Assembly: GCA_016219105.1 (NCBI GenBank)
Contig: JACRCI010000108.1
Span: forward strand, 1 to 38,947
Direction: 5' to 3'
Length of the DNA: 38,947 bases
Source: Deltaproteobacteria bacterium
GTDB taxonomy: Bacteria > Desulfobacterota > GWC2-55-46 > DRQE01
This document shows, one piece after another, positions 1 through 8,270 of this stretch; the stretch's first letter is position 1, and each line of letters begins with the position of its first letter. The notes under the pieces are model-generated. The model was not told the DNA's origin. It saw nothing but the letters and a program-made list of their open reading frames with translations, and made no database searches. A program made the translations under genes and the position numbers.

Positions 1-46
1 AAATACTACCACCTCCCCGGCTAACAGGGAAGAAAAAACTCGACCG
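1..46 (-). other. Downstream flank of truB, start of next gene lies outside
   Basis: Read on the minus strand, the bases after the truB stop contain GGGGAGGTGG close to the window edge. This looks like a strong Shine-Dalgarno sequence for a gene beginning just outside the window. In related gene orders rpsO follows truB, so rpsO is the natural expectation, but no coding sequence is visible here. Confidence 0.4.
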
Positions 47-772
47 TTACGACGCTAAATCCCCGCGCCAATAGTCCCCGGCGCCTTCCGCATCACTGAG
101 AAGCTCTTTTAGCGGGATTATACCCTTACCGAGGGCCTCATCCGCGGCCTCCATGGACAGCGCCCCGTCCAGCTTGAACCTGCCGCTCCTTGTGCGGATA
201 AGCCTCGCCAGATGCGCCCCGCATCCGAGGGATTTACCCGCGTCATGGCAAAGCGTCCTCACATACGTGCCCCTTGAACAGCCCATGCTGAACGTGGCGT
301 AAGGGGGCGAAAAATCAAGGAACGTGATGGAATGGACTTCTATCTCCCTGGGCTCGCGCTCCACGACCACGCCTTTACGGGCGAGCCTGTAAAGGGGAAC
401 CCCCTGCCTCTTGACGGCCGAAAACATCGGAGGGATCTGATGTATCCTCCCCACGAAACCCATAAGGACGTCCCTCAAGCCGCCCTCTGTCACCGATGCC
501 GCGTCCGACGCCCCGACGACCCTGCCGTCGGCGTCGTAGGTGTCCGTCTCCACGCCGAGCTTCATGGTCGCGAGATACTCCTTTACGCCGCCCTGCAGAA
601 CCCCCGCGTATTTCGTGGCGCGGTTCACCACAAGCGGCAACACCCCGGTCGCCATCGGGTCGAGCGTGCCGAGATGCCCCACCTTTGAGGCCCCAAGCCT
701 CCTCTTTATCCTTGAAACAACGTCATGGGAGGTCATCCCGGTTGGTTTATTTATGACGAGAACGCCGTCCAT
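47..772 (-). CDS. truB: tRNA pseudouridine(55) synthase TruB
   Basis: TruB isomerises uridine 55 in the T-loop of elongator tRNAs. The N-terminus LVINKPTGMTSHDVV and the catalytic motif GTLDPMATG, with the nucleophilic aspartate at residue 38, are diagnostic. YVRTLCHDAG, a family motif, lies in the second half. At 241 residues it is shorter than the E. coli protein (about 310) because the C-terminal PUA-like extension is short or absent, a common variant. The ATG is preceded by AGAGGG and lies 3 bp after the nrnA stop, so it is translated as the last visible gene of the rimP-nusA-infB operon. Confidence 0.95.
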   Translation of the reverse strand: MDGVLVINKPTGMTSHDVVSRIKRRLGASKVGHLGTLDPMATGVLPLVVNRATKYAGVLQGGVKEYLATMKLGVETDTYDADGRVVGASDAASVTEGGLRDVLMGFVGRIHQIPPMFSAVKRQGVPLYRLARKGVVVEREPREIEVHSITFLDFSPPYATFSMGCSRGTYVRTLCHDAGKSLGCGAHLARLIRTRSGRFKLDGALSMEAADEALGKGIIPLKELLSDAEGAGDYWRGDLAS

Positions 773-775
773 ACG

Positions 776-1789
776 TTACCCTCTTGCGGCTTCCCCAGCC
801 GTATTGCCGGAGGTCGAAGCGCCGCCGAGCGAAGAGTTGAGCGCCAAGACCACCCGCCTTTTTACGTCTTCATAGCCGCCCTTTATGTTGAACCCGGCGG
901 CATGGCAGTGTCCCCCGCCGCCGAAACCCCCGGCCACCGCCGCCACGTCCACGTCCCCTTTTGACCTCAGGCTTACCTTGTATTCGTCCTGGCCGCATTC
1001 CCTGAAAAGCACTCCAACCTCTACCCCCTCGATGGCCCTGGCGAAGTTCACGAACCCGTCGGAGAGGTCTTTGTCCCCCCCGACCTTTTTGAGCATATCG
1101 AGCGTTACGCTGAGCGCCGCGACCCTGCCGTTGTCGAGAATATCGAGCGTGGAAAGCACCATGCCGAGGAGCTTGAACCTCCCTGCCGGATAGTTCTCGT
1201 AGACCCTCCTCGATACGTCCCACGGGTCGGCGCCAAGCCTTACAAGCTCGCCGGCCTTTTTAAACGCCTCGCAAGTGGCTGAACTGTAACGGAAAGAGCC
1301 TGTGTCCGTGTGTATGGCGACGTACAGGTTGGTGGCGACGTCCTTCGTTAGCTTTATATCCGCGCTGAGGAGAAGATCGAACACCATCTCCCCGGCCGCG
1401 GCGGCCTCCGGCGAGATTATGTTTATGTCACCGAAGTTGTCGTTCGACACGTGATGGTCTATGTTGACGAGCGTCCCTCTGCCCTTAAAGGCCGTAAAAC
1501 CCCTGCCCAGCCTTTCGATCTGTCCGCAGTCAACGGCAAACGTGGCGTCCACCGGGGCCATGCCATCAAGCGAGTGGACGACTGAATCCGCGCCGGGCAG
1601 AAACCTGTAGAGCGCGGGAACGGGGTCTTCGAGATACGGCACCACATCCCTGCCCGCCCCCTTAAGCGCGAGGGAAAGACTGAGGAGCGAGCCCACGGCG
1701 TCGCCCTCCGGGCTAAGATGGGAAACCACCATGAACCTTTTTCCTTTTTTAATTCTCTCTACCGCGGAGGCGAACTTCGTCCTGTCCAT
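776..1789 (-). CDS. nrnA: DHH-family phosphoesterase, NrnA type (nanoRNase/pAp phosphatase)
   Basis: This 337-residue protein has the two-domain DHH/DHHA1 architecture. The first motif, SHLSPEGDAVGS, supplies metal ligands near residues 24-34. The signature DHHVSND is at residues 111-117, and the glycine-rich substrate loop GGGGHCHAAGF is near residue 292. Family members degrade 2-5 nt RNA and dephosphorylate 3'-phosphoadenosine 5'-phosphate with Mn2+. The position between rbfA and truB is conserved in many Firmicutes and Deltaproteobacteria. Its link to ribosome maturation genes is therefore contextual, and the enzymatic role is inferred from family. Confidence 0.88.
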   Translation of the reverse strand: MDRTKFASAVERIKKGKRFMVVSHLSPEGDAVGSLLSLSLALKGAGRDVVPYLEDPVPALYRFLPGADSVVHSLDGMAPVDATFAVDCGQIERLGRGFTAFKGRGTLVNIDHHVSNDNFGDINIISPEAAAAGEMVFDLLLSADIKLTKDVATNLYVAIHTDTGSFRYSSATCEAFKKAGELVRLGADPWDVSRRVYENYPAGRFKLLGMVLSTLDILDNGRVAALSVTLDMLKKVGGDKDLSDGFVNFARAIEGVEVGVLFRECGQDEYKVSLRSKGDVDVAAVAGGFGGGGHCHAAGFNIKGGYEDVKRRVVLALNSSLGGASTSGNTAGEAARG

Positions 1790-1796
1790 AGGCGCC

Positions 1797-2153
1797 CTAC
1801 AAACCCTTATCTTCCTTTATTTCCTTTATGACCCTCTCTATGCGGTCCGAGTATTCGAGCGAATGGTCGAATACGAAACCGACCGAGGGGATATGCCTCA
1901 GCTTGAGACGCTTTGCCAGGATTCTCCTTATATAGCCGCTTGCGCTCTCAAGGCCGGCCCTGGTCTTTTCCACGTCCTCCGCGTTGCCCAAGGTGCTGAA
2001 AAAGACCTTCGCCGCCTTCATGTCGCTACCGAGGACGACCTTCGTTATGGTTACGAAACCGATCCTGGGGTCCTTTATCTCGCCGTGCAGTATCATGGAG
2101 GCTATCTCCTCCCTGATGACGTCCCCCACCCTCTCCGAACGCTTATACACCAC
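1797..2153 (-). CDS. rbfA: 30S ribosome-binding factor RbfA
   Basis: RbfA binds the 30S subunit near the 5' end of 16S rRNA and helps late maturation and cold adaptation. The protein is 118 residues, the usual size, with a single KH-like fold. YKRSERVGDVIREEI at the N-terminus and the IGFVTITKV segment match the family. The start codon is GTG (VYKRSER), preceded by GGAG at good spacing. The ATG five bases upstream is out of frame. It lies 7 bp from nrnA and about 45 bp after the DUF503 gene. Confidence 0.93.
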   Translation of the reverse strand: MVYKRSERVGDVIREEIASMILHGEIKDPRIGFVTITKVVLGSDMKAAKVFFSTLGNAEDVEKTRAGLESASGYIRRILAKRLKLRHIPSVGFVFDHSLEYSDRIERVIKEIKEDKGL

Positions 2154-2197
2154 TGCATACGCTCCGCGCCTGACAACAGGGAGACTTCCGCCGGGCT

Positions 2198-2497
2198 CTA
2201 TCGAGGAGACGAGCAGTTTATCAACTCGATATCATGCCCGATTATCTCCACGACATGAAGACCCTCTATGAAATTGACGACCCTGTCCACGACCGAGTTG
2301 ACCGCGGCGCCGTCGGTACCCACGGCCGAAATCCCTATCTCGGCCCTCTGATAGAGGTCATGGAAACCGACCTCGTTAACGGACACGTTAAAACTGTTCC
2401 TGACCCCGTCCACAATCTTCCTCAAGACCTGCCGCTTGTCCTTGAGAGAGTGGTTGCCGTGCATGAGAAACTCTATGTGGCAGACTCCGACCACCAT
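2198..2497 (-). CDS. DUF503 (YlxP-like) small protein
   Basis: This is a 99-residue protein of the DUF503 family, recognised from the MVVGVCHIEFLMHGNHSLKDKR start. It is almost always found between infB and rbfA in Firmicutes and Deltaproteobacteria. The B. subtilis relative is called YlxP. The fold is a small ferredoxin-like alpha/beta domain. A role in ribosome assembly or cold-shock is suspected from the operon but not established. It has no signal peptide or membrane segment, so it is expected in the cytoplasm. Confidence 0.85.
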   Translation of the reverse strand: MVVGVCHIEFLMHGNHSLKDKRQVLRKIVDGVRNSFNVSVNEVGFHDLYQRAEIGISAVGTDGAAVNSVVDRVVNFIEGLHVVEIIGHDIELINCSSPR

Positions 2498-2540
2498 GTT
2501 CGAAAATATCTTTTCTTCCGGCGTCGGTGGAAGGGCGGCG

Positions 2541-4880
2541 CTAAAGCCTCGCGGCCTCCTCTTTCAGCTCATACGCCTCGATTACATCCCCGGCCTTTAT
2601 GTCGTTATAACCCTCTATGGACACGCCGCACTCATATCCGGCCTGAACCTCTCTGGCGTCCTCCTTGAACCTCTTGAGCGACGACACCTTGCCGTCGTAT
2701 ACGACCACGTTGTCCCTTATAAGCCGTACCTTGGAGTTCCTGACTATCTTTCCGTCGGTCACGTAACATCCGGCGATACTCCCGACCTTTGACACCTTGA
2801 AGACCTCCCGTATCTCGGCCCTGCCCAGCACCTCTTCCCGCACGACCGGCGCGAGCATGCCCTCCATGGCGTTTTTGACGTCGTCCACGAGGTTGTAGAT
2901 TACGTTATAGAACCTTACGTCTACTATCTCGCCTTCGGCCAGAGCCCTGGCCTTTGCCTCGGGCCGGACGTTAAACCCTATTATTATGGCGTTTGAGGCG
3001 GCGGCGAGCATCACGTCCCCCTCGTTTATCCCTCCAACGGCGCCGTGTATCACCTTAAGCCCGATCTTGTCGGAGGAGAGTTTCCCGAGGGCGTCTTTCA
3101 CGGCCTCTATGGAGCCCTGCACGTCGGCCTTGACCACCACGCTCAATTCCCTCACCTCTCCCTTTTTTATCCTCTCGTAGAGGTCGGCGAGGTTCACCTT
3201 GGCCGTCTTAAGCCTCTCCCTCTCCTGCGCCTTCCTCTGCCTCATCGCGGCTATCTGCCTCGCCGTGGCCTCGTCCTTCACGACGCTGAAGGTGTCGCCG
3301 GCCTCAGGCACGCCGGCAAGCCCGAGGACCTCGACCGGCATCGAGGGGCCCGCCTCGGAAATCCTCTTGCCCCAGTCGCTTATCATAGCCCTCAATCTTC
3401 CCGAATAAAGCCCGGCCACGCACGCGTCCCCGACCCTGAGCGTGCCGTTCTGTATAAGGACCGTTGACACGGGGCCCAGGCCCTTGTCGAGCTTCGCCTC
3501 GATTATGACCCCTTTTGCCGGGATGGACGGGCTTGCCTTGAGCTCAAGCATCTCCGACTGCAGGAGTATCATCTCAAGCAGTTCCTTTATCTTTATCCCC
3601 TTCTTTGCCGAGACCTCGACGAAAATGGCCTCTCCGCCCCAGTCCTCGGGGACGAGTCCGTACTCGGTAAGAGCCTGTTTCACCCTCTGCGGCTCGGCCT
3701 GAGGGAGATCCACCTTGTTCACGGCCACTATTATAGGGACCCCGGCGGCCCTTGCGTGGTTTATGGCCTCAACGGTCTGGGGCATGACCCCGTCATCGGC
3801 CGCCACAACGAGCACGACCAAGTCGGTCACCTTCGCCCCCCTCGCCCTCATGGCCGTGAAAGCCTCGTGGCCCGGCGTGTCGAGAAAGGTTATATCGCCC
3901 CTGTCGAGGTGCACGTGGTACGCGCCGATGTGCTGGGTTATCCCTCCGGCCTCGACGCTTGCGACATTGGTCCTCCTTATCGCGTCAAGGAGCGATGTCT
4001 TGCCGTGGTCCACATGCCCCATGACGGTCACCACAGGGGCCCTCGGCTTCAACTCGACGGGAACGGCCTCGGCGGGAGCGGCCTCGAACAGGGCCTCTTC
4101 CTGGACGGCGACGTTTTCTATCTCATAGCCGTATTCCTGCGCTACGAGCGCGGCCGAATCAGCGTCTATGAGATGGTTCACCGTAGCCAGGATGCCGCGG
4201 CCCATGAGCCTTTTGATTATCTCGCTCGCCTTCACCCCTATCCTCTGGGAGAATTCGGCGACGCTTATGGCCTCTTCTATCTTTATAACCCTTTTTTCAG
4301 CGCTGGGTACGGTAATCTCGGTCTTTTTAAGCGGCCTTGCCGTCTGGAGGGCTTGCTTGCGGGACGACCCTTCCCTGAGTTCGTAATGTCTGCCTTTTCT
4401 GAAAACCTGCCTCGGAGGATGTATCCTCTCCCCCTTGGTTTCCTTACCGAAAATCTTTACTTCCCTCTTGTGGACCTTTGCCGGTTTTTCCTCCGGAGCC
4501 TTGGCCGCGGCCGGTGCTTGCGCGGCCGGGACCTCCGCCTCGATTTTCCTTACGCCCTTTTCCAGGGCGGCCCTTGAGGTTTTTTTGGCGCCGGCCTTTG
4601 CCCTTGCGGTCTTTTTCTCGCCGGCGAGGCCGGCTGGTTGGCCGGCGGCCTCTTTAACGGACGTTTTCTTTTCTTTGACCTTTGCCTCGGCCTCAGGCTT
4701 CTCGGAGGAAGACGCAACAGGATGGGCGGGGGCCTCCTTCTCCTCTTTCTTCTCGGGAGCCGGCTTTTCCGCCACGGCCGCGCGCCTCCTGATAACGGCC
4801 GGCTTAATCCGCTTTTCTTCCACCCCGCCCCTGGGCGGGCTATCGGACTGGGCTGTTTTTGTGTTTTCCTTCTCTGTCAT
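2541..4880 (-). CDS. infB: Translation initiation factor IF-2
   Basis: IF-2 is the GTPase that delivers fMet-tRNA to the 30S subunit and promotes 50S joining. The first ~190 residues are a Lys/Ala/Glu/Pro-rich linker. An IF2_N domain ([19 protein letters not shown]) follows. The G domain has [14 protein letters not shown] (G1), DTPGHEAF (G3) and NKVDLP (G4). The C-terminal beta-barrels end in [18 protein letters not shown]. The length of 779 residues is normal. The linker carries one copy of the dispersed 21-bp palindrome (around residues 76-86, read as QPAGLAGE). Because the linker is poorly conserved, the insertion is probably tolerated. It lies 14 bp after nusA. Confidence 0.97.
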   Translation of the reverse strand: MTEKENTKTAQSDSPPRGGVEEKRIKPAVIRRRAAVAEKPAPEKKEEKEAPAHPVASSSEKPEAEAKVKEKKTSVKEAAGQPAGLAGEKKTARAKAGAKKTSRAALEKGVRKIEAEVPAAQAPAAAKAPEEKPAKVHKREVKIFGKETKGERIHPPRQVFRKGRHYELREGSSRKQALQTARPLKKTEITVPSAEKRVIKIEEAISVAEFSQRIGVKASEIIKRLMGRGILATVNHLIDADSAALVAQEYGYEIENVAVQEEALFEAAPAEAVPVELKPRAPVVTVMGHVDHGKTSLLDAIRRTNVASVEAGGITQHIGAYHVHLDRGDITFLDTPGHEAFTAMRARGAKVTDLVVLVVAADDGVMPQTVEAINHARAAGVPIIVAVNKVDLPQAEPQRVKQALTEYGLVPEDWGGEAIFVEVSAKKGIKIKELLEMILLQSEMLELKASPSIPAKGVIIEAKLDKGLGPVSTVLIQNGTLRVGDACVAGLYSGRLRAMISDWGKRISEAGPSMPVEVLGLAGVPEAGDTFSVVKDEATARQIAAMRQRKAQERERLKTAKVNLADLYERIKKGEVRELSVVVKADVQGSIEAVKDALGKLSSDKIGLKVIHGAVGGINEGDVMLAAASNAIIIGFNVRPEAKARALAEGEIVDVRFYNVIYNLVDDVKNAMEGMLAPVVREEVLGRAEIREVFKVSKVGSIAGCYVTDGKIVRNSKVRLIRDNVVVYDGKVSSLKRFKEDAREVQAGYECGVSIEGYNDIKAGDVIEAYELKEEAARL
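4621..4650 (-). repeat. 21-bp palindromic repeat, one unit, in infB linker
   Basis: CCGGC-GAG-GCCGG followed by CTGGTTGG, then a partial second stem CCGGCGG. It is the inverse orientation of the family core. It sits in frame in the low-complexity N-terminal linker of IF-2. Confidence 0.7.
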
Positions 4881-4894
4881 GGCGTATGAAAATC

Positions 4895-6202
4895 TTACTT
4901 TCCGGCGAATTCTCTGGCGGCCTTTATTATGGCCCCGGCCTTTTTCTCGCCTATTCCGTCTATCTCCTGAAGGGCCTCGGAGGTTGTCTTGAGAATGTCT
5001 CCGACGGTTTTATACCCGGCCTCCGTAAGCGCCTTGTGCGTCTTCTCCCCTATTCCGCTAAGTTTCGTTATATCCTCGGATAGAAGGGCCTCCTCGGCCT
5101 CCCTCGTGGCCGCGGCCTCGACCTCTCTCCTCAATGCCTCATCCGGAGTCATCCCCTCTTTCTGCGTGCCTTTCGCCTCGGTCTCGGTATGGATGTCTAT
5201 CTTCCAGCCTGTGAGCTTGGCGGCGAGCCTGACGTTCTGCCCCTTTTTCCCTATCGCGAGCGAAAGCTGCTCGTCCGGGACTATCACCTCGAGGCTCCTT
5301 TCGTCCTCGTCCACTATCACCTTGCCTACCTGAGCCGGAGAAAGGGCGTTCTTGGCGAGTACGGCCGGGTCTTCGGACCAGTGGATGATGTCAATCTTCT
5401 CGCCCTTGAGTTCCTGCACAACGGCCTGCACCCTCGAACCCTTAAGCCCCACGCACGCCCCGACCGGGTCAACGTCCATGTTGTTTGAAACCACGGCTAC
5501 CTTGGCCCTCTCGCCCGGCTCGCGCGCGGCCGCCTTTATCTCAACGATACCCTCGTATACCTCGGGCACTTCCATCTGAAAGAGCTTCATGATAAATCCG
5601 GGGTGGGTTCTGGACATTATGACCTGCGGCCCTTTGGCCTCGGTCCTTACGTCCAGCACAAGCCCCCTTACCCTCTCGCCCTGACGGTAGGTTTCCCTTC
5701 TGACCTGCTCCTTACGGGGCAACAGGGCCTCTGTCCTTCCGAGGTCCACCACTATGTCCCCGCGCTCGAACCTCTGGACTATGCCGGTTATCACCTCGCC
5801 TTTTTTCTCGCTGTACTCCCTGAATACTATGTCGCGCTCCGCCTCCCTGACCTTCTGGATTATAATCTGCTTGGCGGTCTGCGCGTCAATGCGGCCAAAC
5901 TCACGGGAGTCGAGCTTGAGCCCGAGGCTATCGCCGAGGACGGCCTCGGGGTCGTGTTTATGCGCCTCTTCGACCGAAATCTCGACGTCGGGATTTTCGA
6001 CCTTCTCAACCACCGTCTTGAAAACAAAAAGCTCTATCTCGCCGGCATCCTCGGCGTATCTGGCCTCTATCATCTTGTTCGGGCCGAACCGCTTCTCCGC
6101 CGCCTTGAGCATCGCGGACTCAAGCGCCTCTATGAGTATCTTTTTGTCTATACCCTTGTCTTTTTCAACCTGCTCTATGATATGCGTCAGATTGCCGAAC
6201 AT
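4895..6202 (-). CDS. nusA: Transcription termination/antitermination factor NusA
   Basis: NusA binds RNA polymerase and RNA and modulates pausing, termination and antitermination. The N-terminal domain begins [20 protein letters not shown]. The S1 domain ([18 protein letters not shown]) is near residues 135-200. Two KH domains follow, including [15 protein letters not shown] and [16 protein letters not shown]. The last ~65 residues form a helix-hairpin-helix module ([23 protein letters not shown]). The length of 435 is typical for forms with one C-terminal module. It lies between rimP and infB, the conserved order. In E. coli this operon is subject to NusA feedback, which is relevant to the hairpin in front of rimP. 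Confidence 0.97.
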   Translation of the reverse strand: MFGNLTHIIEQVEKDKGIDKKILIEALESAMLKAAEKRFGPNKMIEARYAEDAGEIELFVFKTVVEKVENPDVEISVEEAHKHDPEAVLGDSLGLKLDSREFGRIDAQTAKQIIIQKVREAERDIVFREYSEKKGEVITGIVQRFERGDIVVDLGRTEALLPRKEQVRRETYRQGERVRGLVLDVRTEAKGPQVIMSRTHPGFIMKLFQMEVPEVYEGIVEIKAAAREPGERAKVAVVSNNMDVDPVGACVGLKGSRVQAVVQELKGEKIDIIHWSEDPAVLAKNALSPAQVGKVIVDEDERSLEVIVPDEQLSLAIGKKGQNVRLAAKLTGWKIDIHTETEAKGTQKEGMTPDEALRREVEAAATREAEEALLSEDITKLSGIGEKTHKALTEAGYKTVGDILKTTSEALQEIDGIGEKKAGAIIKAAREFAGK

Positions 6203-6262
6203 CCCCGTGCTTCCTCCTTGAAAAAACTTTTATCGCCCGCGCCGCAAACGGCGCCTTGCCGC

Positions 6263-6748
6263 CTAAATGACCACCTCAAGCCGTGCCCTCTCTATGTTCG
6301 AAAATTCCACCTGATAGAGCCTGCCCTCGGAGTCCCTTACCACAATGCCTTCCCGCCCGGCCGCCTCCAGCGTCACCTTGAAATTACTCCGGCCCTCGAT
6401 GGGCGCTTTCGTCTTTACGTATATCTTCTTTCCGACCGCGAGGGTAAAATCCTTTTCGCGCACCAAAGGCCTATCGAGCCCCGGGGACGAGACCTCGAGA
6501 CAATAACTGCCCGGCACGGCGTCCTCCACGTCGAGGATCTTGCCTGCCTCACGGCTTACCCTCTCGCAGTCACCCACCGTCACGCCTCCGGGCCTGTCTA
6601 TGAGGATGCGGAGTATCCTCCTGCCCCCTTCGGCGGCAGACACGACGTCCACGAGCTCGATGCCGAGGTCTTCGGCAACCGGCCCGACGAGCCTCGCCAC
6701 CCTGTCTTCCAGACGCTCTGAGTTGAAAACCCGGCCCTGTTTTTCCAT
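6263..6748 (-). CDS. rimP: Ribosome maturation factor RimP
   Basis: RimP is needed for 30S maturation. This 161-residue protein shows the LGIELVDVV strand and the RILRILIDRPGGVTVGDCERVSREAGKILD stretch typical of the N-terminal domain. The family signature YCLEVSSPGLDRPL follows, and a C-terminal SH3-like domain ends in IERARLEVVI. It is the first gene of the operon. The ATG lies only 13 bp from an intrinsic-terminator-like hairpin, and the nearest purine-rich stretch (GAGG) is very close to the start. Its translation and transcription may therefore be coupled to that structure. Confidence 0.93.
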   Translation of the reverse strand: MEKQGRVFNSERLEDRVARLVGPVAEDLGIELVDVVSAAEGGRRILRILIDRPGGVTVGDCERVSREAGKILDVEDAVPGSYCLEVSSPGLDRPLVREKDFTLAVGKKIYVKTKAPIEGRSNFKVTLEAAGREGIVVRDSEGRLYQVEFSNIERARLEVVI

Positions 6749-6754
6749 GCCTCA

Positions 6755-6781
6755 AAGAAAAAAGTGGGCATCCGCCCACTT
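6755..6781 (-). terminator. Terminator-like hairpin in rimP leader (attenuator candidate)
   Basis: On the minus strand an 8-bp perfect stem AAGTGGGC/GCCCACTT with loop GGAT is followed by T4-C-T3 and, 13 nt from the stem, by the rimP ATG. No minus-strand gene ends immediately upstream because the neighbouring BON gene runs the other way. A transcript entering rimP must pass through it, so it may attenuate the operon rather than simply end a transcript. Confidence 0.6.
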
Positions 6782-6792
6782 CTTAATACGTT

Positions 6793-6821
6793 AATTTATC
6801 ACACAAAAAATTCCTTTGCAA
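6793..6821 (-). promoter_or_regulatory. Candidate sigma-70 promoter of the rimP operon
   Basis: On the minus strand TTGCAA, 17 bp, TAAATT (4 of 6 matches in each box). The predicted start is near 6786, about 5 nt before the terminator-like hairpin. The -35 box sits inside an imperfect palindrome TTCCTTTGCAAGGGAA, which could be an operator. This is the only reasonable promoter in the short divergent gap. Confidence 0.4.
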
Positions 6822-6890
6822 GGGAAAAGTAAAAACCGCCATACGCCGGCGCGCGCCATGAAATAATGGGGGAAAACCGTCAAACCGCCC

Positions 6891-6919
6891 TTGTCCGCCG
6901 CTGAGATATCTGCTATACT
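6891..6919 (+). promoter_or_regulatory. Candidate sigma-70 promoter of the BON-domain gene
   Basis: TTGTCC, 17 bp, TATACT on the plus strand. The transcript would start near 6926, only about 5 nt before the first ATG at 6931. No Shine-Dalgarno sequence precedes any of the three candidate ATGs (6931, 6940, 6949), so the mRNA may be leaderless. Confidence 0.5.
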
Positions 6920-6930
6920 GCCTGTGTCCC

Positions 6931-7635
6931 ATGTCCGGCATGAATAACATGAAAGAAAACCCCGTCATAAAAAAGCTCGGCGCGCTTCTTACCGAAAAAC
7001 TCCATATTGATTTCAGGAAAAACCCCGTCCATCTAAAGATGGACGGAGACGCGATCGTCATGGATGGGACGGTCGAAAAGATAGCGCACAAGAAAAGGGC
7101 TCTTCTCCTCGCCATGGGCATGGAAGGGACTTCAGGGGTGATTGACAGGCTGAGGGTAAGACCCTCGAAACATATGACGGACAGGGAGATTTACAATCAC
7201 CTCGTTCATGCCATAAACGGAGAGCCAGCCCTCGTTGGCGCGGACATAAAAGTCGAGGTCAAAGACGGCGCCGCGGACATAGAGGGCACGGTGGGGAGCT
7301 TAAGCGCGAAGCGTCTCGCGGGCGTGCTCGCGTGGTGGGTTCCGGGCACCGCCGACGTCATAAACAGTCTTGAGGTCCTCCCGCCGGAGGAGGACTCTCC
7401 CGATGAGATAAACGACGCGTTGAGGATTGTGTTCGAAAAAGACAGCCTCGTGGACGCGTCCTCGATAAAGGTTTCCACGAACGGATGGGTCGTCACCCTC
7501 TCCGGCACGGTGAAAAGCCATTCTGGAAAAGAAGCGGCGGAGGATGACGCATGGTATGTCTGGGGGGTAAACGACGTGGTAAATAACATCCAGGCCGCCG
7601 GCCCACCAACCGGCCACGCCGGCCCCCCGGCTTAA
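6931..7635 (+). CDS. Triple BON-domain protein
   Basis: This is the only plus-strand gene in the window. The 234-residue protein has three tandem BON-like modules, roughly residues 12-75, 85-150 and 160-222. Each has the pattern of a helix followed by beta strands with a G-T-V motif (MDGTVEKIAHK, IEGTVGSLSAKR, LSGTVKSHSGKE). BON domains bind phospholipid or other hydrophobic ligands in periplasmic proteins, but no signal peptide or lipobox is present here, so this form looks cytoplasmic. The last residues (PPTGHAGPPA) are encoded by a dispersed palindrome copy and are unlikely to belong to the fold. It is convergent with ppiA, whose stop is 9 bp away. The precise function is unknown. Confidence 0.8.
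   Translation: MSGMNNMKENPVIKKLGALLTEKLHIDFRKNPVHLKMDGDAIVMDGTVEKIAHKKRALLLAMGMEGTSGVIDRLRVRPSKHMTDREIYNHLVHAINGEPALVGADIKVEVKDGAADIEGTVGSLSAKRLAGVLAWWVPGTADVINSLEVLPPEEDSPDEINDALRIVFEKDSLVDASSIKVSTNGWVVTLSGTVKSHSGKEAAEDDAWYVWGVNDVVNNIQAAGPPTGHAGPPA
7606..7622 (+). repeat. 21-bp palindromic repeat, one unit, at the 3' end of the BON gene
   Basis: CCAA followed by CCGGC-CAC-GCCGG. It is translated as PTGHAGP immediately before the stop codon at 7633-7635. It also lies in the convergent gap with ppiA, where it could act as a weak bidirectional terminator hairpin. Confidence 0.6.
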
Positions 7636-7644
7636 GCGCGCCCC

Positions 7645-8235
7645 CTACTCTATTATCCTGACCTTTATTTCGACCCTCTCGTCCGGCATGTCCCTCGAAT
7701 CGCGCGGCAGCGCCACTATCTTATCCGCCACGTCCATCCCCTTTGTAACCTCGCCGAAAACCGTGTACTGCCTGTCGAGCGATGGCGAGTCCTTTACCAC
7801 TATGAAAAACTGGGAACCGGCGCTATTGGGGTCGCTTGAGCGGGCCATGGACAGTATCCCGCGCTTATGCGGTATTTCGTTGAACTCGGCGTTTACCTTG
7901 GAACCCGGCCCGCCCAAGCCGTACGTGGACCTGTCCGGCCCCTTTGTGTTGGGGTCCCCGCCCTGGATTACAAACCCCGGTATGACCCTGTGGAATATCG
8001 TCCCGTCGTAAAAACCCTCTTTCGCGAGCTTTACGAAATTCCTGACGTGGTTCGGCGCCGCGTCCGGGAAGAACTTCAACTCTATCTCGCCGAATCTGGT
8101 CTCTATGACGGCCCTCACCTTCTTTAAATCCTTCACTTCCCTTACCTCCTTATCCGCGCCGCGGCCCGCGGCCGGAAAGAACGCGAGCATGAAAAACACC
8201 GCAACCAGATACCTTACCGTTTTTTTGACGACCAT
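7645..8235 (-). CDS. Secreted cyclophilin-type peptidyl-prolyl isomerase
   Basis: This is a cyclophilin catalysing cis-trans isomerisation of X-Pro bonds. I choose the internal ATG (MVVKKTVRYLVAV) because AAGGAG lies at ideal spacing and the residues form a signal peptide ending near PAAGRGA. The ORF-track start would add an 18-residue cytoplasmic tail overlapping the upstream gene. The mature part shows IETRFGEIELKFFPDAAPNHV, FHRVIPGFVIQGGDPNTKG and NSAGSQFFIV, the active-site segments of bacterial cyclophilins. Residues for catalysis (the FHR arginine and the QFF region) are present. The predicted location is the periplasm. It is the last gene of the accB/accC/TPR/CCA operon. Confidence 0.9.
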   Translation of the reverse strand: MVVKKTVRYLVAVFFMLAFFPAAGRGADKEVREVKDLKKVRAVIETRFGEIELKFFPDAAPNHVRNFVKLAKEGFYDGTIFHRVIPGFVIQGGDPNTKGPDRSTYGLGGPGSKVNAEFNEIPHKRGILSMARSSDPNSAGSQFFIVVKDSPSLDRQYTVFGEVTKGMDVADKIVALPRDSRDMPDERVEIKVRIIE

Positions 8236-8270
8236 AGAGCCTTTCTCCTTTTTACGGGTGTGTTTTATCT

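Noticed and set aside
332-875. Plus-strand ORFs opposite truB, infB, pilQ and others
   Set aside because: They are antisense shadows of GC-rich genes with clear family matches on the minus strand.
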